From NCBI RefSeq assembly GCF_027364955.1, contig NZ_DAHXOI010000004.1, positions 117,916 to 174,904 on the forward strand: 56,989 nucleotides of DNA, in the 5' to 3' direction. The notes beneath the pieces are model-generated. The model had not been told where the DNA came from. It was given only the letters and a program-made list of their open reading frames with translations, and ran no database searches. The translations under genes were made by a program, and so were the position numbers. Shown here piece after piece: positions 33,109 through 41,712 of the stretch. The DNA is from Ferrimicrobium sp. (lineage in GTDB: Bacteria; Actinomycetota; Acidimicrobiia; Acidimicrobiales; Acidimicrobiaceae). How positions within the stretch are numbered: position 1 is the stretch's first letter; every line of letters starts with the position of its first letter.

Positions 33109-35508
33109 ATGTGCCCCATTGCAAAACAGCATCGAGCTCCTGGCGAAGACCCTCCGGCAAAGCGTCCGCAATGGATCTCCCGCAAGTACCGCCAGTCGCT
33201 GGCTTCTGACGAGACCCGTAATCTCCTGAAGCGGCCCGCTGCACTGGGTTTCATTACCCTATGGGTACTGATCGAAGCTCTCCAATTCCTCCGCATTGAA
33301 ACGACACTTGCCTACGCGCTCTTAGGGGTCGTTACGCTAGCCAGTATCGTCCAGTATGTACTGCGCTACCGACCAAACCAAGTATGGGTCTGGGTGCTCA
33401 TAGCATCATCGCTCGTCTTGTTCATGATCGGATCCGCGTTGAGAGCACTCTTGCACTCCTTCGGTAACCTCACACCGAATCGGCCTTGGTTGCCCAGCGT
33501 GGTCTCTCTCTCAGGATATGTGCTCCTAGTGATCGTGTTGAGCGGGATTCTTAAAATACAAGAGGGACCTAAAGCAAATCGGAATGGCGCTATCATCGAA
33601 ACCCTCATGACCGGAGTGCTAATATTCGGAATCGCCTGGGCCTTTGTTATTAGTCCATTGGCTGATCAGAATATTTCACTTCGGGTAATTATTGTCCTCG
33701 CAATATATCCCACCCTGTCGGCTGTGTTAGTATCCTTGACGGTGCGAATTGAGTTGCTTCTACAGAGGCGGCTGACGACAACGGATGTCTTATTATTACT
33801 TACGATGTGTTCGATGTTCATTGGTGACGCGCTTTATTTGCTAGACGAGGTTCATCGGATCAACCTCTCCTTTGGATTGATGAACCTACCGTATTCGGTT
33901 TCATTATTAACATTCATCCTAATGACAGTCGATCCTACTGTGCATACACTCACAGAACCATCATTTGTAAGCCGCAATCCTCGTCTGATTCCAAGACTAG
34001 TCATAATTGGTGTAAGCTTTCTCGCGATGCCAATTCTCTTGATTGCGCCTAACGAGACTACTTTCAACCGTGACATACTTGGTGGATTGGCTTTCGTGGT
34101 AGCACTCCTTGCGCTCTTCAGATTGTCTTCCGCGCTAGGAAAGTCAGATGATGCCCAGCGGCGCCTCCACTATCAATCTACTCATGACTATTTAACCGGG
34201 CTCGGGAATAGAAAGTACCTCGACGAATATATCAGTGTTCTTGTTGATGAGGCTAGTTGTCACCACCCTGGTATTAAAATTGCTATATTCTTCATTGATC
34301 TCGATCGCTTCAAGATGCTTAATGATACTCTGGGTCACAGCGGTGGTGATGCAGTATTACGAGAAGTGGCGCAGCGTCTAGAAGCCTCCAGCAGCCCATC
34401 GGGTGCGGTGTTCAGAATGGGCGGCGATGAGTTTGTTGTCATTGAAAAAGATATTGCTGATGCAGCAGATGCGATGACGATAGCTGCTAGCATCACCGAA
34501 GCACTTGGGAGGACGATCAATGTCCATCAGTCGGTCTATCGTATCTCGGCTGCCGTAGGGATAGAGATCGCTACCATTGATTCAACATTGGATGTCCAGA
34601 CACTCATAGAGAATGCAGATCTTGCAATGTATGAAGCAAAGGCCAGCAGTCCCAGCTCCATTGCAGTGTTCACTGATAGTATTCGTAAATCGGTAGAGGC
34701 CCATGCCGATCTCGAAGTTGATCTGCATAACGCGGTTCGCCAAGGAGAACTCTTCCTGGTATATCATCCCATTGTCGAGATGAGCTCACAGACTATTGTG
34801 GCTGTTGAAGCCCTTGTGAGATGGCGTCACCCGAAGCACGGGGTTCTGGCCCCGGACCAGTTCATCAAGCTCGCTGAACAGACCGGTGCGATCCTTGATA
34901 TTGGTAGATGGGTTCTTTTCAATGCGGTCAAAGACCTCGTCACTATCAGAGCATCTCGCCCAGCTCTTGCACATGTACGTCTGAACGTCAACCTCTCGGT
35001 TGAACAGTTTCGAAGAGACAGGATCGATATCTTGCTGGTCGCTGCTTTGAGGGAGTCGTGCCTCGACGGTGAGGCAGTTTGTGTCGAAATCACCGAATCG
35101 TCGCTCATGAGTGATCTGACTATTGCTGATGGACAACTGCAGAAGTTGCGAAGTCGAGGGGTGCGTGTGGCCCTTGATGATTTCGGGACTGAATACTCTT
35201 CACTTGCGTACTTGCGGACGTTACCCGTTGATTTGCTAAAAATTGACCGGTCGTTCGTTGAAGCTCTTGGTGGCACGGTATCGGTATCAGATACCCTGGT
35301 GATGGCTATCATCGCTATTGCCAAGGGGCTCAATATGGATATTATTGCGGAGGGCGTTGAGAACATCGAGCAAGCCCGACGGTTGGCTGAGCTCGGCTGC
35401 GAGTACATGCAAGGCTATCTTTATTCTAAACCAGTGCCACTAGAAGAACTCGTTAGACTGGTGGACAAGCGTAGCGTTTTCAATCTGTCTGGTGGATTGT
35501 CTGCATAG
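33109..35508 (+). CDS. Membrane-anchored GGDEF-EAL cyclic-di-GMP protein
   Basis: A 799-aa protein with an N-terminal membrane region of about eight hydrophobic segments (roughly residues 45-345), a GGDEF diguanylate cyclase domain (signature FRMGGDEFVV near 436-445) and a C-terminal EAL phosphodiesterase domain (EALVRWRHP near 566). GGDEF is intact with IDLDRFKMLNDTLGH upstream, and no RxxD inhibitory site is seen. EAL ligands are present: Asn in NVNLSVEQF, Glu in EITES, Asp-Asp in LDDFGTEYSS, Lys in KIDRSF, Glu in AEGVEN and Gln in MQGYLYSKP. Both activities are therefore possible. Codon use and AT content differ from its flanks, suggesting acquisition. The membrane part probably senses a ligand. 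Confidence 0.9.
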   Translation: MCPIAKQHRAPGEDPPAKRPQWISRKYRQSLASDETRNLLKRPAALGFITLWVLIEALQFLRIETTLAYALLGVVTLASIVQYVLRYRPNQVWVWVLIASSLVLFMIGSALRALLHSFGNLTPNRPWLPSVVSLSGYVLLVIVLSGILKIQEGPKANRNGAIIETLMTGVLIFGIAWAFVISPLADQNISLRVIIVLAIYPTLSAVLVSLTVRIELLLQRRLTTTDVLLLLTMCSMFIGDALYLLDEVHRINLSFGLMNLPYSVSLLTFILMTVDPTVHTLTEPSFVSRNPRLIPRLVIIGVSFLAMPILLIAPNETTFNRDILGGLAFVVALLALFRLSSALGKSDDAQRRLHYQSTHDYLTGLGNRKYLDEYISVLVDEASCHHPGIKIAIFFIDLDRFKMLNDTLGHSGGDAVLREVAQRLEASSSPSGAVFRMGGDEFVVIEKDIADAADAMTIAASITEALGRTINVHQSVYRISAAVGIEIATIDSTLDVQTLIENADLAMYEAKASSPSSIAVFTDSIRKSVEAHADLEVDLHNAVRQGELFLVYHPIVEMSSQTIVAVEALVRWRHPKHGVLAPDQFIKLAEQTGAILDIGRWVLFNAVKDLVTIRASRPALAHVRLNVNLSVEQFRRDRIDILLVAALRESCLDGEAVCVEITESSLMSDLTIADGQLQKLRSRGVRVALDDFGTEYSSLAYLRTLPVDLLKIDRSFVEALGGTVSVSDTLVMAIIAIAKGLNMDIIAEGVENIEQARRLAELGCEYMQGYLYSKPVPLEELVRLVDKRSVFNLSGGLSA

Positions 35509-35917
35509 TCTGCACATGTCGGTCGTGCCTGGCTGGTACCAGAGCATGTTGTGTTTTCGATTCTGTTGCTCAAGGAGTGGTGTCTTTGCTGCAGCAACAT
35601 CGGCATTTCTACATCACCATTTACTCGATAGTTCAAGCAGTGGGAAGCCAGGGGCCTGAATGCAAGTTGTGAGTCTGCAATAAAGTGGACCGGCGGTGAG
35701 GGGTCCTCCAAGGAAATTCGTCACTGTTGTTAATTCGAAGCGATCCTTGTGCAAGGGCTCGCTGGGGACGTAGTATCGTTGTTGGCTGTACAGTGATGCG
35801 GTAGGCCGAGGCGGCATCTTGAGTGAATAGTCCCGAGATGCGCTGATGATGTGCCACCGATTCAAAGTGACGGTGGTCCCGGGTGAGCGATAACTTTGGT
35901 GTTGGCTTGATGTGATG
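35509..35917. other. 409-nt intergenic region without a gene
   Basis: This lies between two convergent genes. A perfect 12-bp palindrome TTGCTGCAGCAA is at 35586-35597. A 126-codon minus-strand frame continues past the pspAB end but looks like a shadow: it is rich in Ser, Arg and Thr and has no start site. No T-rich terminator was seen. Confidence 0.4.
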
Positions 35918-36487
35918 CTAGGGGTGAATCGGTATATCCCAAAGAGGAAACCACCGCTGTACGTCGGTCTCCACTGGGAGATCGGTGCCGACAATCGCCT
36001 TTAGGGAGAGCTCTCTTTCGTTGTCGCGACGTTCGTGAGCGAGGGGTACGAAGGGATAAAACGTACCTCGTTTATAGAGATAAACCCAGTAGACCATGCT
36101 CTGATCCTTCGTGTCCTGGAAGGGGTAGAGCGAACAGAGGAGCTGCGGTGAGAAGCCGTGGTCCTCAAGACTGCGGTTCACTGCATGAGAGGCGGTTACG
36201 ACGGTCTCTAGGTCTTGACCGTCGATCACGACCCAACGGTATCCATAGGAATCGGTCGACAGCGAGATCTTCACGTCGGTCATCTCTTTAAGAACGCCCT
36301 GGAACTCAGACTCGGTGTTGGCGAACGCGGCCCCAGAGGCTGGCTTAAAGACCACTGCTGCCTGCATGGTGGGCACAAGGTTCGCTGAAACTTGGAGCGT
36401 GATGGCAGCACTTGACAAGGCAAAGATCGAGTCAAGGTTTGCATTGACCTGCTTGGATTTACCCAAAATAGTATCAAAGAAGCCCAC
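35918..36487 (-). CDS. pspAB: PspA-associated protein PspAB
   Basis: A 189-aa protein of the PspAB family, associated with the phage-shock/envelope-stress system of actinobacteria and chloroflexi. It opens MGFFDTILGKSKQ and has NLDSIFALSSAAITLQ, then DSYGYRWVVIDGQD, YKRGTFYPFVPLAHERRDN and an end reading RWFPLWDIPIHP. GTG at 36487 is the family-consistent start; a longer frame runs into htpX. It begins one base after the htpX stop region, an arrangement conserved with HtpX. No pspA gene is in the window. Confidence 0.85.
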   Translation of the reverse strand: MGFFDTILGKSKQVNANLDSIFALSSAAITLQVSANLVPTMQAAVVFKPASGAAFANTESEFQGVLKEMTDVKISLSTDSYGYRWVVIDGQDLETVVTASHAVNRSLEDHGFSPQLLCSLYPFQDTKDQSMVYWVYLYKRGTFYPFVPLAHERRDNERELSLKAIVGTDLPVETDVQRWFPLWDIPIHP

Positions 36488-36488
36488 G

Positions 36489-37448
36489 CTATTCTGCCTT
36501 CCCGAGTTCCCGATCGAGTTCGTCGAGCTGTGCGATGCGCTTTTCGATACTGGGGTGGGTGGCAAAGAGCCCAGAGGCGAGTGAGGGATTGCGGGGGTTG
36601 ATGGCTGGGGTGAAGAAGAAGGCGTTAAAGGCCTGGGCGGTGCGCAGGTCTCTGGTAGGGATTTGCCCCATTGTTCCAGAGATGCGTAGAAGCGCTGACT
36701 TCAAGGCTGCTGGGCGCCCAATCAATATAGCTCCAGCGCGGTCAGCGGCTAATTCGCGATAGCGAGACAGAGCTCTGATGAGGAAAAAACTGATGGCATA
36801 CACGACTGCCGAGATCAGCATGATCGTCATCTCGATGGCGATTATATTTCCCCCGCCGTTGCCACGACCTCCTCCACGGCCACGTCCGCCACCGTAGCCT
36901 CCTCCCATCATGCCACCAAAGATCTCAGAGTAGAACATCAATCGGGTCAGCAGCCCTGCGAGGACGCCGAGAAAGGAGGCGATCGTCATCACCACAACGT
37001 CCCGATGCGCAATGTGGCTGAGTTCATGCGACAAGACGGCCTCGAGCTCTTGTGGGGGTAGTCGACGCATCAGGCCACGGGTGACACATACCACTGCGTT
37101 CTTAGGGCTCCGTCCGGTTGCGAAGGCATTGGGGACGTCGAGTTCGGAGATGGCGATCTTTGGCATCGGCATGTCGGCCAGAGTGGTGAGCTGGGCAACG
37201 ATCTGGTAGAGCTCGGGTGCCTGTTCCTGGGTGACGATGTGACCATGCATCCCAAAGAGTGCAATGCGGTCAGAGAAGTAGAGCTGTGCCACGAGCAGGG
37301 CGACGGCGATGATCACGACCGTGATGGCGCCAACGCCAACTGCGATCAAGAGCCCAAAGAAGAGAACGTAGACGAGCCCAAGAAGAAAGATCGTGAATGC
37401 CATGCGAGCACTCAACCCTCTATCCTTTACATATCGAGATTCCGCCAT
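36489..37448 (-). CDS. htpX: Membrane zinc metalloprotease HtpX
   Basis: A 319-aa M48-family protease that degrades misfolded membrane proteins. Two N-terminal membrane helices (about 16-58) precede the zinc motif HELSH (141-145), with the third ligand in YRELAADRAGA near 232. Two further hydrophobic segments flank a glycine-rich loop (about 175-200, repeats of Gly with Arg and Tyr) in the middle. The C-terminal LFATHPSIEKRIAQLDEL is standard. It is co-transcribed with pspAB, supporting a joint envelope-stress role. Confidence 0.94.
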   Translation of the reverse strand: MAESRYVKDRGLSARMAFTIFLLGLVYVLFFGLLIAVGVGAITVVIIAVALLVAQLYFSDRIALFGMHGHIVTQEQAPELYQIVAQLTTLADMPMPKIAISELDVPNAFATGRSPKNAVVCVTRGLMRRLPPQELEAVLSHELSHIAHRDVVVMTIASFLGVLAGLLTRLMFYSEIFGGMMGGGYGGGRGRGGGRGNGGGNIIAIEMTIMLISAVVYAISFFLIRALSRYRELAADRAGAILIGRPAALKSALLRISGTMGQIPTRDLRTAQAFNAFFFTPAINPRNPSLASGLFATHPSIEKRIAQLDELDRELGKAE

Positions 37449-37635
37449 TGATCACCTTTCTTGGATCTTTTGCTTTCCGTTCATCTGTACTAGGTTTGCT
37501 CACACAACCAGCGTGGACCTGCGCTTCATCCTTCCCGAAGAGGTGCCCGACCAGCTCTCTGCCTGCTATTCTAGCAGCTGGTAGGCGAAAGGTAGAAGTG
37601 GGTTCTGGCCGACGTATTCAGAAAGTCTGGTCGTA

Positions 37636-38286
37636 GTGACCGTGACAATTGTTGCCATCGATGGACCAGGGGGTTCAGGAAAGTCGACTATCGCTTCGCG
37701 GCTCGCAGAACGTCTTGCTGTGCCGATGTTGTCGACAGGTCTCTTTTTTCGAGTTGCCGCCTGGGGCCTGGCGCCTGTCCTCGGCGAAGATCGGTTGGAG
37801 CCCGGTTTTGTGGAGGATTGGTTTGATCATCACCGGATCACCGTCAAAGGGGATCGCGCTCTGCTTGATGGCGGTTATCTTGGCGAGGAGCTGCGTCTAC
37901 CGATGGTCCAGCAGATCCTTTCGCTGGTCGCGGCGGACTCTACGGTACGACGGCGTATCTTGGAGCTGGAACGGGCGCAGATCAGCAGCGTTGGCTCGTG
38001 TGTCGTGGAGGGTCGTGATATCGGATCGGTGGTATGGCCCCAGGCGATCTGCAAGTTCTATCTTGTCGCGCGCCAACAGATTCGCATCGAGCGGCGGCCG
38101 GAGGAGGGGTTGGAGTTGATCGATCGCGATCGCAAGGACTCGGTACGTCGTGATGCGCCGTTGAGGATGGCTCGTGACGCATTTCTTGTTGACAACTCGG
38201 ATGAACCAGTCGAAGTCCTGGTCGATCGCATGGCTCGTCTCGTGGCTCTCCAGTCAGAGCGCGCCTCCGTTGAGGCCCCAAGCTGA
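37636..38286 (+). CDS. cmk: Cytidylate kinase
   Basis: A 216-aa CMP/dCMP kinase. The P-loop GPGGSGKST is at residues 10-18, LSTGLFFRVAAWG follows, and VEGRDIGSVVWP near 117 is the Cmk signature; RRDAPLRMARDAFLVDNS is the lid region. GTG start at 37636. The insertion domain near residues 60-80 is shorter than in E. coli. It overlaps plsC by one base (TGATG) and resumes the housekeeping gene order broken after aroA. Confidence 0.92.
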   Translation: MTVTIVAIDGPGGSGKSTIASRLAERLAVPMLSTGLFFRVAAWGLAPVLGEDRLEPGFVEDWFDHHRITVKGDRALLDGGYLGEELRLPMVQQILSLVAADSTVRRRILELERAQISSVGSCVVEGRDIGSVVWPQAICKFYLVARQQIRIERRPEEGLELIDRDRKDSVRRDAPLRMARDAFLVDNSDEPVEVLVDRMARLVALQSERASVEAPS

Positions 38287-38984
38287 TGGATCGAACGCGC
38301 TACATCGCACCATCTGCCTTCGAGCGACGCTTCTATCAGGGGGCACAGCGAACTGTGGAGGGCTGGAATCGCCATTTCTGGTTGGTGACGGTACATTATG
38401 AGACTCCCATGCCACAACCTCCCTATATCCTGGCACCCACACATCGTTCGAATATCGATACGCTTTTGGTCGGCTCTATCACCCGTGATCCGATGACGTA
38501 CATGGCTAAATCGGGCGTCTTTGTTAATCCGATCTTTGCAAAACTTTTGCGGCTCCTTGGCGGCTTTCCCGTCGACCGCGACGGTACCGACCGAGATGCG
38601 GTGGAGATTGCCCAGGCAGCGCTGCTCTCAGGATCGAGCCTCGTGGTCTTTCCGGAGGGTACACGCCGCAGAGGTGCCAAGGTGGAGAACCTTGAAGAGG
38701 GGGCATCCTATCTGGCACTCAAGGCTATGGTGCCCATTGTCCCTGTTGGTATTTCCGGTTCTGAACAGGCGATGCCGGTGGGTGCCAGGCTCATCTATCC
38801 TGCACCCATTGCGATCGAAGTGGGTGCCTCCTTGATGCCTCTGTCAGTGCGTTCGGGCAACGTCTCCGCTGCACGGGTGCGCCGCTCGGAGATTACCAGA
38901 CTGACCGAACAGTTGCAGTCGGAGTTGAATCGACTGCGCACGCAGGCTGAGCATGAGCGGGTCCGGCTGCGTTCGACGCTCTAG
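38286..38984 (+). CDS. plsC: 1-acyl-sn-glycerol-3-phosphate acyltransferase
   Basis: A 232-aa PlsC-family enzyme making phosphatidic acid at the membrane. The catalytic HxxxxD motif is APTHRSNIDTLL near residue 50, and the phosphate-binding motif VFPEGTRRRGAK near 120. No strong transmembrane helix is apparent beyond short hydrophobic patches. It is coupled to cmk; cmk-plsC adjacency, often with ispH, is common in actinobacteria. Confidence 0.9.
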   Translation: MDRTRYIAPSAFERRFYQGAQRTVEGWNRHFWLVTVHYETPMPQPPYILAPTHRSNIDTLLVGSITRDPMTYMAKSGVFVNPIFAKLLRLLGGFPVDRDGTDRDAVEIAQAALLSGSSLVVFPEGTRRRGAKVENLEEGASYLALKAMVPIVPVGISGSEQAMPVGARLIYPAPIAIEVGASLMPLSVRSGNVSAARVRRSEITRLTEQLQSELNRLRTQAEHERVRLRSTL

Positions 38985-39120
38985 AGGGCGGATAGAGAGA
39001 GTAGCGAGCAGGTGGCATCATCGCGTGCGGGTTTTTTGCGGATGGGTCATTCGGCGCTTGCTCTGATCGAACAAGGGACCGGTTGGCCGCTGAGGGTTGG
39101 CCGCCTGAGAGGTCTCGATA

Positions 39121-39152
39121 CAGTCCGTCACGTTAGCAGTCCGTCACGTTAG
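39121..39152. repeat. 16-nt perfect tandem duplication upstream of the ispH stop
   Basis: Two identical 16-nt units cagtccgtcacgttag lie between the convergent plsC and ispH genes. The unit length matches the two arrays at 6.7 and 7.1 kb. Confidence 0.8.
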
Positions 39153-39185
39153 TAGTCGTCGTGTCGGTTGCGCGGACTCCACGAC

Positions 39186-40244
39186 CTACGTCAGTGATCG
39201 TTCGGGCGACCAAACGGGCTCGTTGGTAAGGTCCTGAAGCGCATCGCGGGCGGAGTCGTGCTGTCCAACCTCAAGCGGGAGGTCTTTGTCAAGAAGGAGC
39301 GCCGCTGCCGCGGTGAGCCCGCTAAGTAACTCTCGCAACTCGGGTGGAGCTGGGAAGAACTCCTCTTCGATGGTCGAGGTAACGATCTCGCAGCCCTCGA
39401 CTGGTGCAAGCCGTTCGACGACGCGCGTGACGACGTCTTCAGCAGCCGAGGCACCGGCGGTGATGCCAACGATCCCAGTCAGATCGTCAGGTAGTTCCCT
39501 CTCTGAGTTGATCCGCAGCACGTTGGCGACGCCATGACTCCAGGCGACTCGCTCAAGTGCACGTGTGTTTGATGAGTTCTCGGAGCCGATCACGATGAGG
39601 GTATCGACGCGAGGAGCAATGGCGCTGACGGCGGCTTGTCGGTTGGTGGTCGCATAGCACAGATCTGAGCGACCTGGCATCCACACCTCGCCGAGATGCT
39701 CCTTTGCTCGATCGGCCAGTGCGCTCCACTCCGGAACTGCAAGGGTGGTTTGTGCCAATAGGGCGATTGGGCGATCATCTCTGGCGAGTGCGTCGACGTC
39801 GGCCCTTGTTTCAACGAAGTCAACCGATCCGGGTGCCTCAGCGATCGCACCAATCGCCTCTTCATGACCGCGATGGCCGATGTAGACGATGCGATAACCT
39901 TTCTGGGCACGTGTGCGAATCTCGTGGTGGACCTTGGTCACCAGCGGGCAGACTGCGTCGATCACGGTCCCATCCTGCCTGCGGGCTTCCTCAATGACCT
40001 CCGGGGCTGATCCATGCGCGCTAAGCATGATCGGCGAACCTTTGGGGACTTCGGCGATGTCTTGGACGAAGATGACGCCGACTCTCGTGAAGGTCTCGAC
40101 CACCAGCTTGTTGTGAACAATCTCGTGATAACAGTAGATGGGAGGAGGGAAGATGCGCACCATCCAAGCCAGGGCGTTGATCGCCTTCTCGACGCCTGCG
40201 CAGAATCCACGCGGAGATGCCAAAATGACCTTTTCTACCGTCAC
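39186..40244 (-). CDS. ispH: 4-hydroxy-3-methylbut-2-enyl diphosphate reductase
   Basis: A 352-aa IspH/LytB, the last enzyme of the MEP isoprenoid pathway. The three Fe-S cysteines are Cys15 (RGFCAGVEKA), Cys99 (DAVCPLVTKVH) and Cys196 (SDLCYATTNRQ). The substrate His sites are in YHEIVHN and SAHGSAPE, and IGSENSSNT near 216 is the substrate loop. It lies on the opposite strand to its neighbours in an otherwise conserved cluster. Two further genes of the same string, DUF512 and der, follow. Confidence 0.95.
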   Translation of the reverse strand: MTVEKVILASPRGFCAGVEKAINALAWMVRIFPPPIYCYHEIVHNKLVVETFTRVGVIFVQDIAEVPKGSPIMLSAHGSAPEVIEEARRQDGTVIDAVCPLVTKVHHEIRTRAQKGYRIVYIGHRGHEEAIGAIAEAPGSVDFVETRADVDALARDDRPIALLAQTTLAVPEWSALADRAKEHLGEVWMPGRSDLCYATTNRQAAVSAIAPRVDTLIVIGSENSSNTRALERVAWSHGVANVLRINSERELPDDLTGIVGITAGASAAEDVVTRVVERLAPVEGCEIVTSTIEEEFFPAPPELRELLSGLTAAAALLLDKDLPLEVGQHDSARDALQDLTNEPVWSPERSLT

Positions 40245-40320
40245 TCTCCTCAGTCTAGGCGGAATCGAAACACCAGGGATTGCCGTTGAAACCTGCTCGC
40301 ACCCTTTAGGCTGGTCCTGT

Positions 40321-41712
40321 ATGCCTCACCCCTCGATTCTCCGTGTTTCCCCAGGCTCCCCCGCGGAGCGAGGAGGGGTCGTCGCTGGCGACGCCCTCGT
40401 CGCGGTCAATGGCGTCCCTCCGAGGGACATCATCGACTATCAGCAGCTTGTCGATGGTCCGGATCCCATCGTCACCATCGAGCGTTCCGGTCTTGAGCTA
40501 GAGCTTCCGATCGACAAGCCGGCGGGCACGTTAGTTGGTATGGAGATCTCAGATGCTCTGTTCGATAAGGTCCGAACTTGCGACAATCACTGTGAATTTT
40601 GTTTCATCTACCAACTCCCAAAGGGCCTCCGGCGCACGCTCTATGTCAAAGACGATGACTATCGACTGTCCTTCCTCTATGGCAACTTTACGACACTAAC
40701 TCGGTTTACCGAGGCTGATTTTGAACGGGTGATTACCGAGCGATTAAGCCCCCTGTATGTCTCCATCCATACCACCGACCCCTTGTTGCGGGCGGAGATG
40801 TTGCGCAACCGGCGTGGGGCAACCTCGCTTCGATGGTTGGAGCATCTTCTCGATGCAGGTGTCGCTGTCCATGGGCAGATTGTTCTTGCACCGGACATTA
40901 ACGATGGGGACCATCTGCGTGCTACGTTGACCGATATTTTGTTGCAGTTCCCCAAATTGGCCTCGGTCGGTGTCGTGCCGCTCGGGGTTTCGAAGTATAC
41001 CAAGGAACCAAGAATGCGTCCGATGACCAAGACAGAGGCGCAAGAAGCCATTGCGACCGTTGAGGAGTACGCAGCCGTAGCCCGGGAGATGCTTGGTAAG
41101 ACACTGTTTTACTGTTCCGATGAGTTCTATCTCTTGGGTGAAGTGGAGTTTCCGATTCCGTCAACGTATGAGAACTTCGAACAACTGGAGAATGGTGTCG
41201 GGGTCACCAGAGCCTTTGAACGCGAATTCCTTCTTCGCGAACGATCCAAGGCGGTGAGTCATTCGGGGTTTTTTGCCTCGATCGATGGAGCTCCAGCCCT
41301 CGGCTATCGGTCGGTGCGCTTTCGCTCGAAGGGTTTTGGGGAGCGTCGTACAAAGGGTTCGCTGTCGATGGCGATCATCACCTCGGTGTATGGAAAACTC
41401 GCGCTCGAACGGATACTCTCTGATGGCGGACACCCGCCAGTCGAAGTCATAGAGGTGCGCAACGAATTCTTTGGAGGCAATATCGCGGTGACTGGGCTTA
41501 TGAGTGGGGAAGATGTCGCTCAAGCTATCGCGGATGTGGATGTTGATCGACTACTGTTACCGGATATCTGTCTCAGCGAGGGAAGATTTATTGATGGCCT
41601 CGATGCACGTGAGCTGCCCCGCGAGGTTGAGGTGGTACCAACGGACGGTGCTTCGTTGGCGGCGGCGCTTGAGGGACTGGCCTTTCCTTTGATTGGAGGT
41701 TCCCGTGGCTGA
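40321..41712 (+). CDS. DUF512/PDZ-containing radical-SAM-like iron-sulfur protein
   Basis: A 463-aa protein of the DUF512 family. An N-terminal PDZ-like segment (ILRVSPGSPAERGGVVAGDA) is followed by a CxxxCxxC cluster motif at Cys87/91/94 (RTCDNHCEFCF) and FLYGNFTTLTRF, then a radical-SAM-like barrel and the DUF512 C-terminal part. ATG 40321 was chosen over an upstream ATG that overlaps ispH. Its stop overlaps the der start by 8 nt. Function is not established; the constant linkage to der in many bacteria suggests a ribosome-related task. Confidence 0.88.
   Translation: MPHPSILRVSPGSPAERGGVVAGDALVAVNGVPPRDIIDYQQLVDGPDPIVTIERSGLELELPIDKPAGTLVGMEISDALFDKVRTCDNHCEFCFIYQLPKGLRRTLYVKDDDYRLSFLYGNFTTLTRFTEADFERVITERLSPLYVSIHTTDPLLRAEMLRNRRGATSLRWLEHLLDAGVAVHGQIVLAPDINDGDHLRATLTDILLQFPKLASVGVVPLGVSKYTKEPRMRPMTKTEAQEAIATVEEYAAVAREMLGKTLFYCSDEFYLLGEVEFPIPSTYENFEQLENGVGVTRAFEREFLLRERSKAVSHSGFFASIDGAPALGYRSVRFRSKGFGERRTKGSLSMAIITSVYGKLALERILSDGGHPPVEVIEVRNEFFGGNIAVTGLMSGEDVAQAIADVDVDRLLLPDICLSEGRFIDGLDARELPREVEVVPTDGASLAAALEGLAFPLIGGSRG

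Noticed and set aside
32703-33296. 197-codon minus-strand frame upstream of the SpeD-like gene
   Set aside because: Mostly low-complexity Arg/Pro/Cys sequence and it overlaps the GGDEF-EAL start; only its last 74 codons are protein-like and they lack a ribosome site.
35614-35994. 126-codon minus-strand frame
   Set aside because: Overlaps the 3' end of pspAB in another frame, with Ser/Thr/Arg-rich shadow composition.
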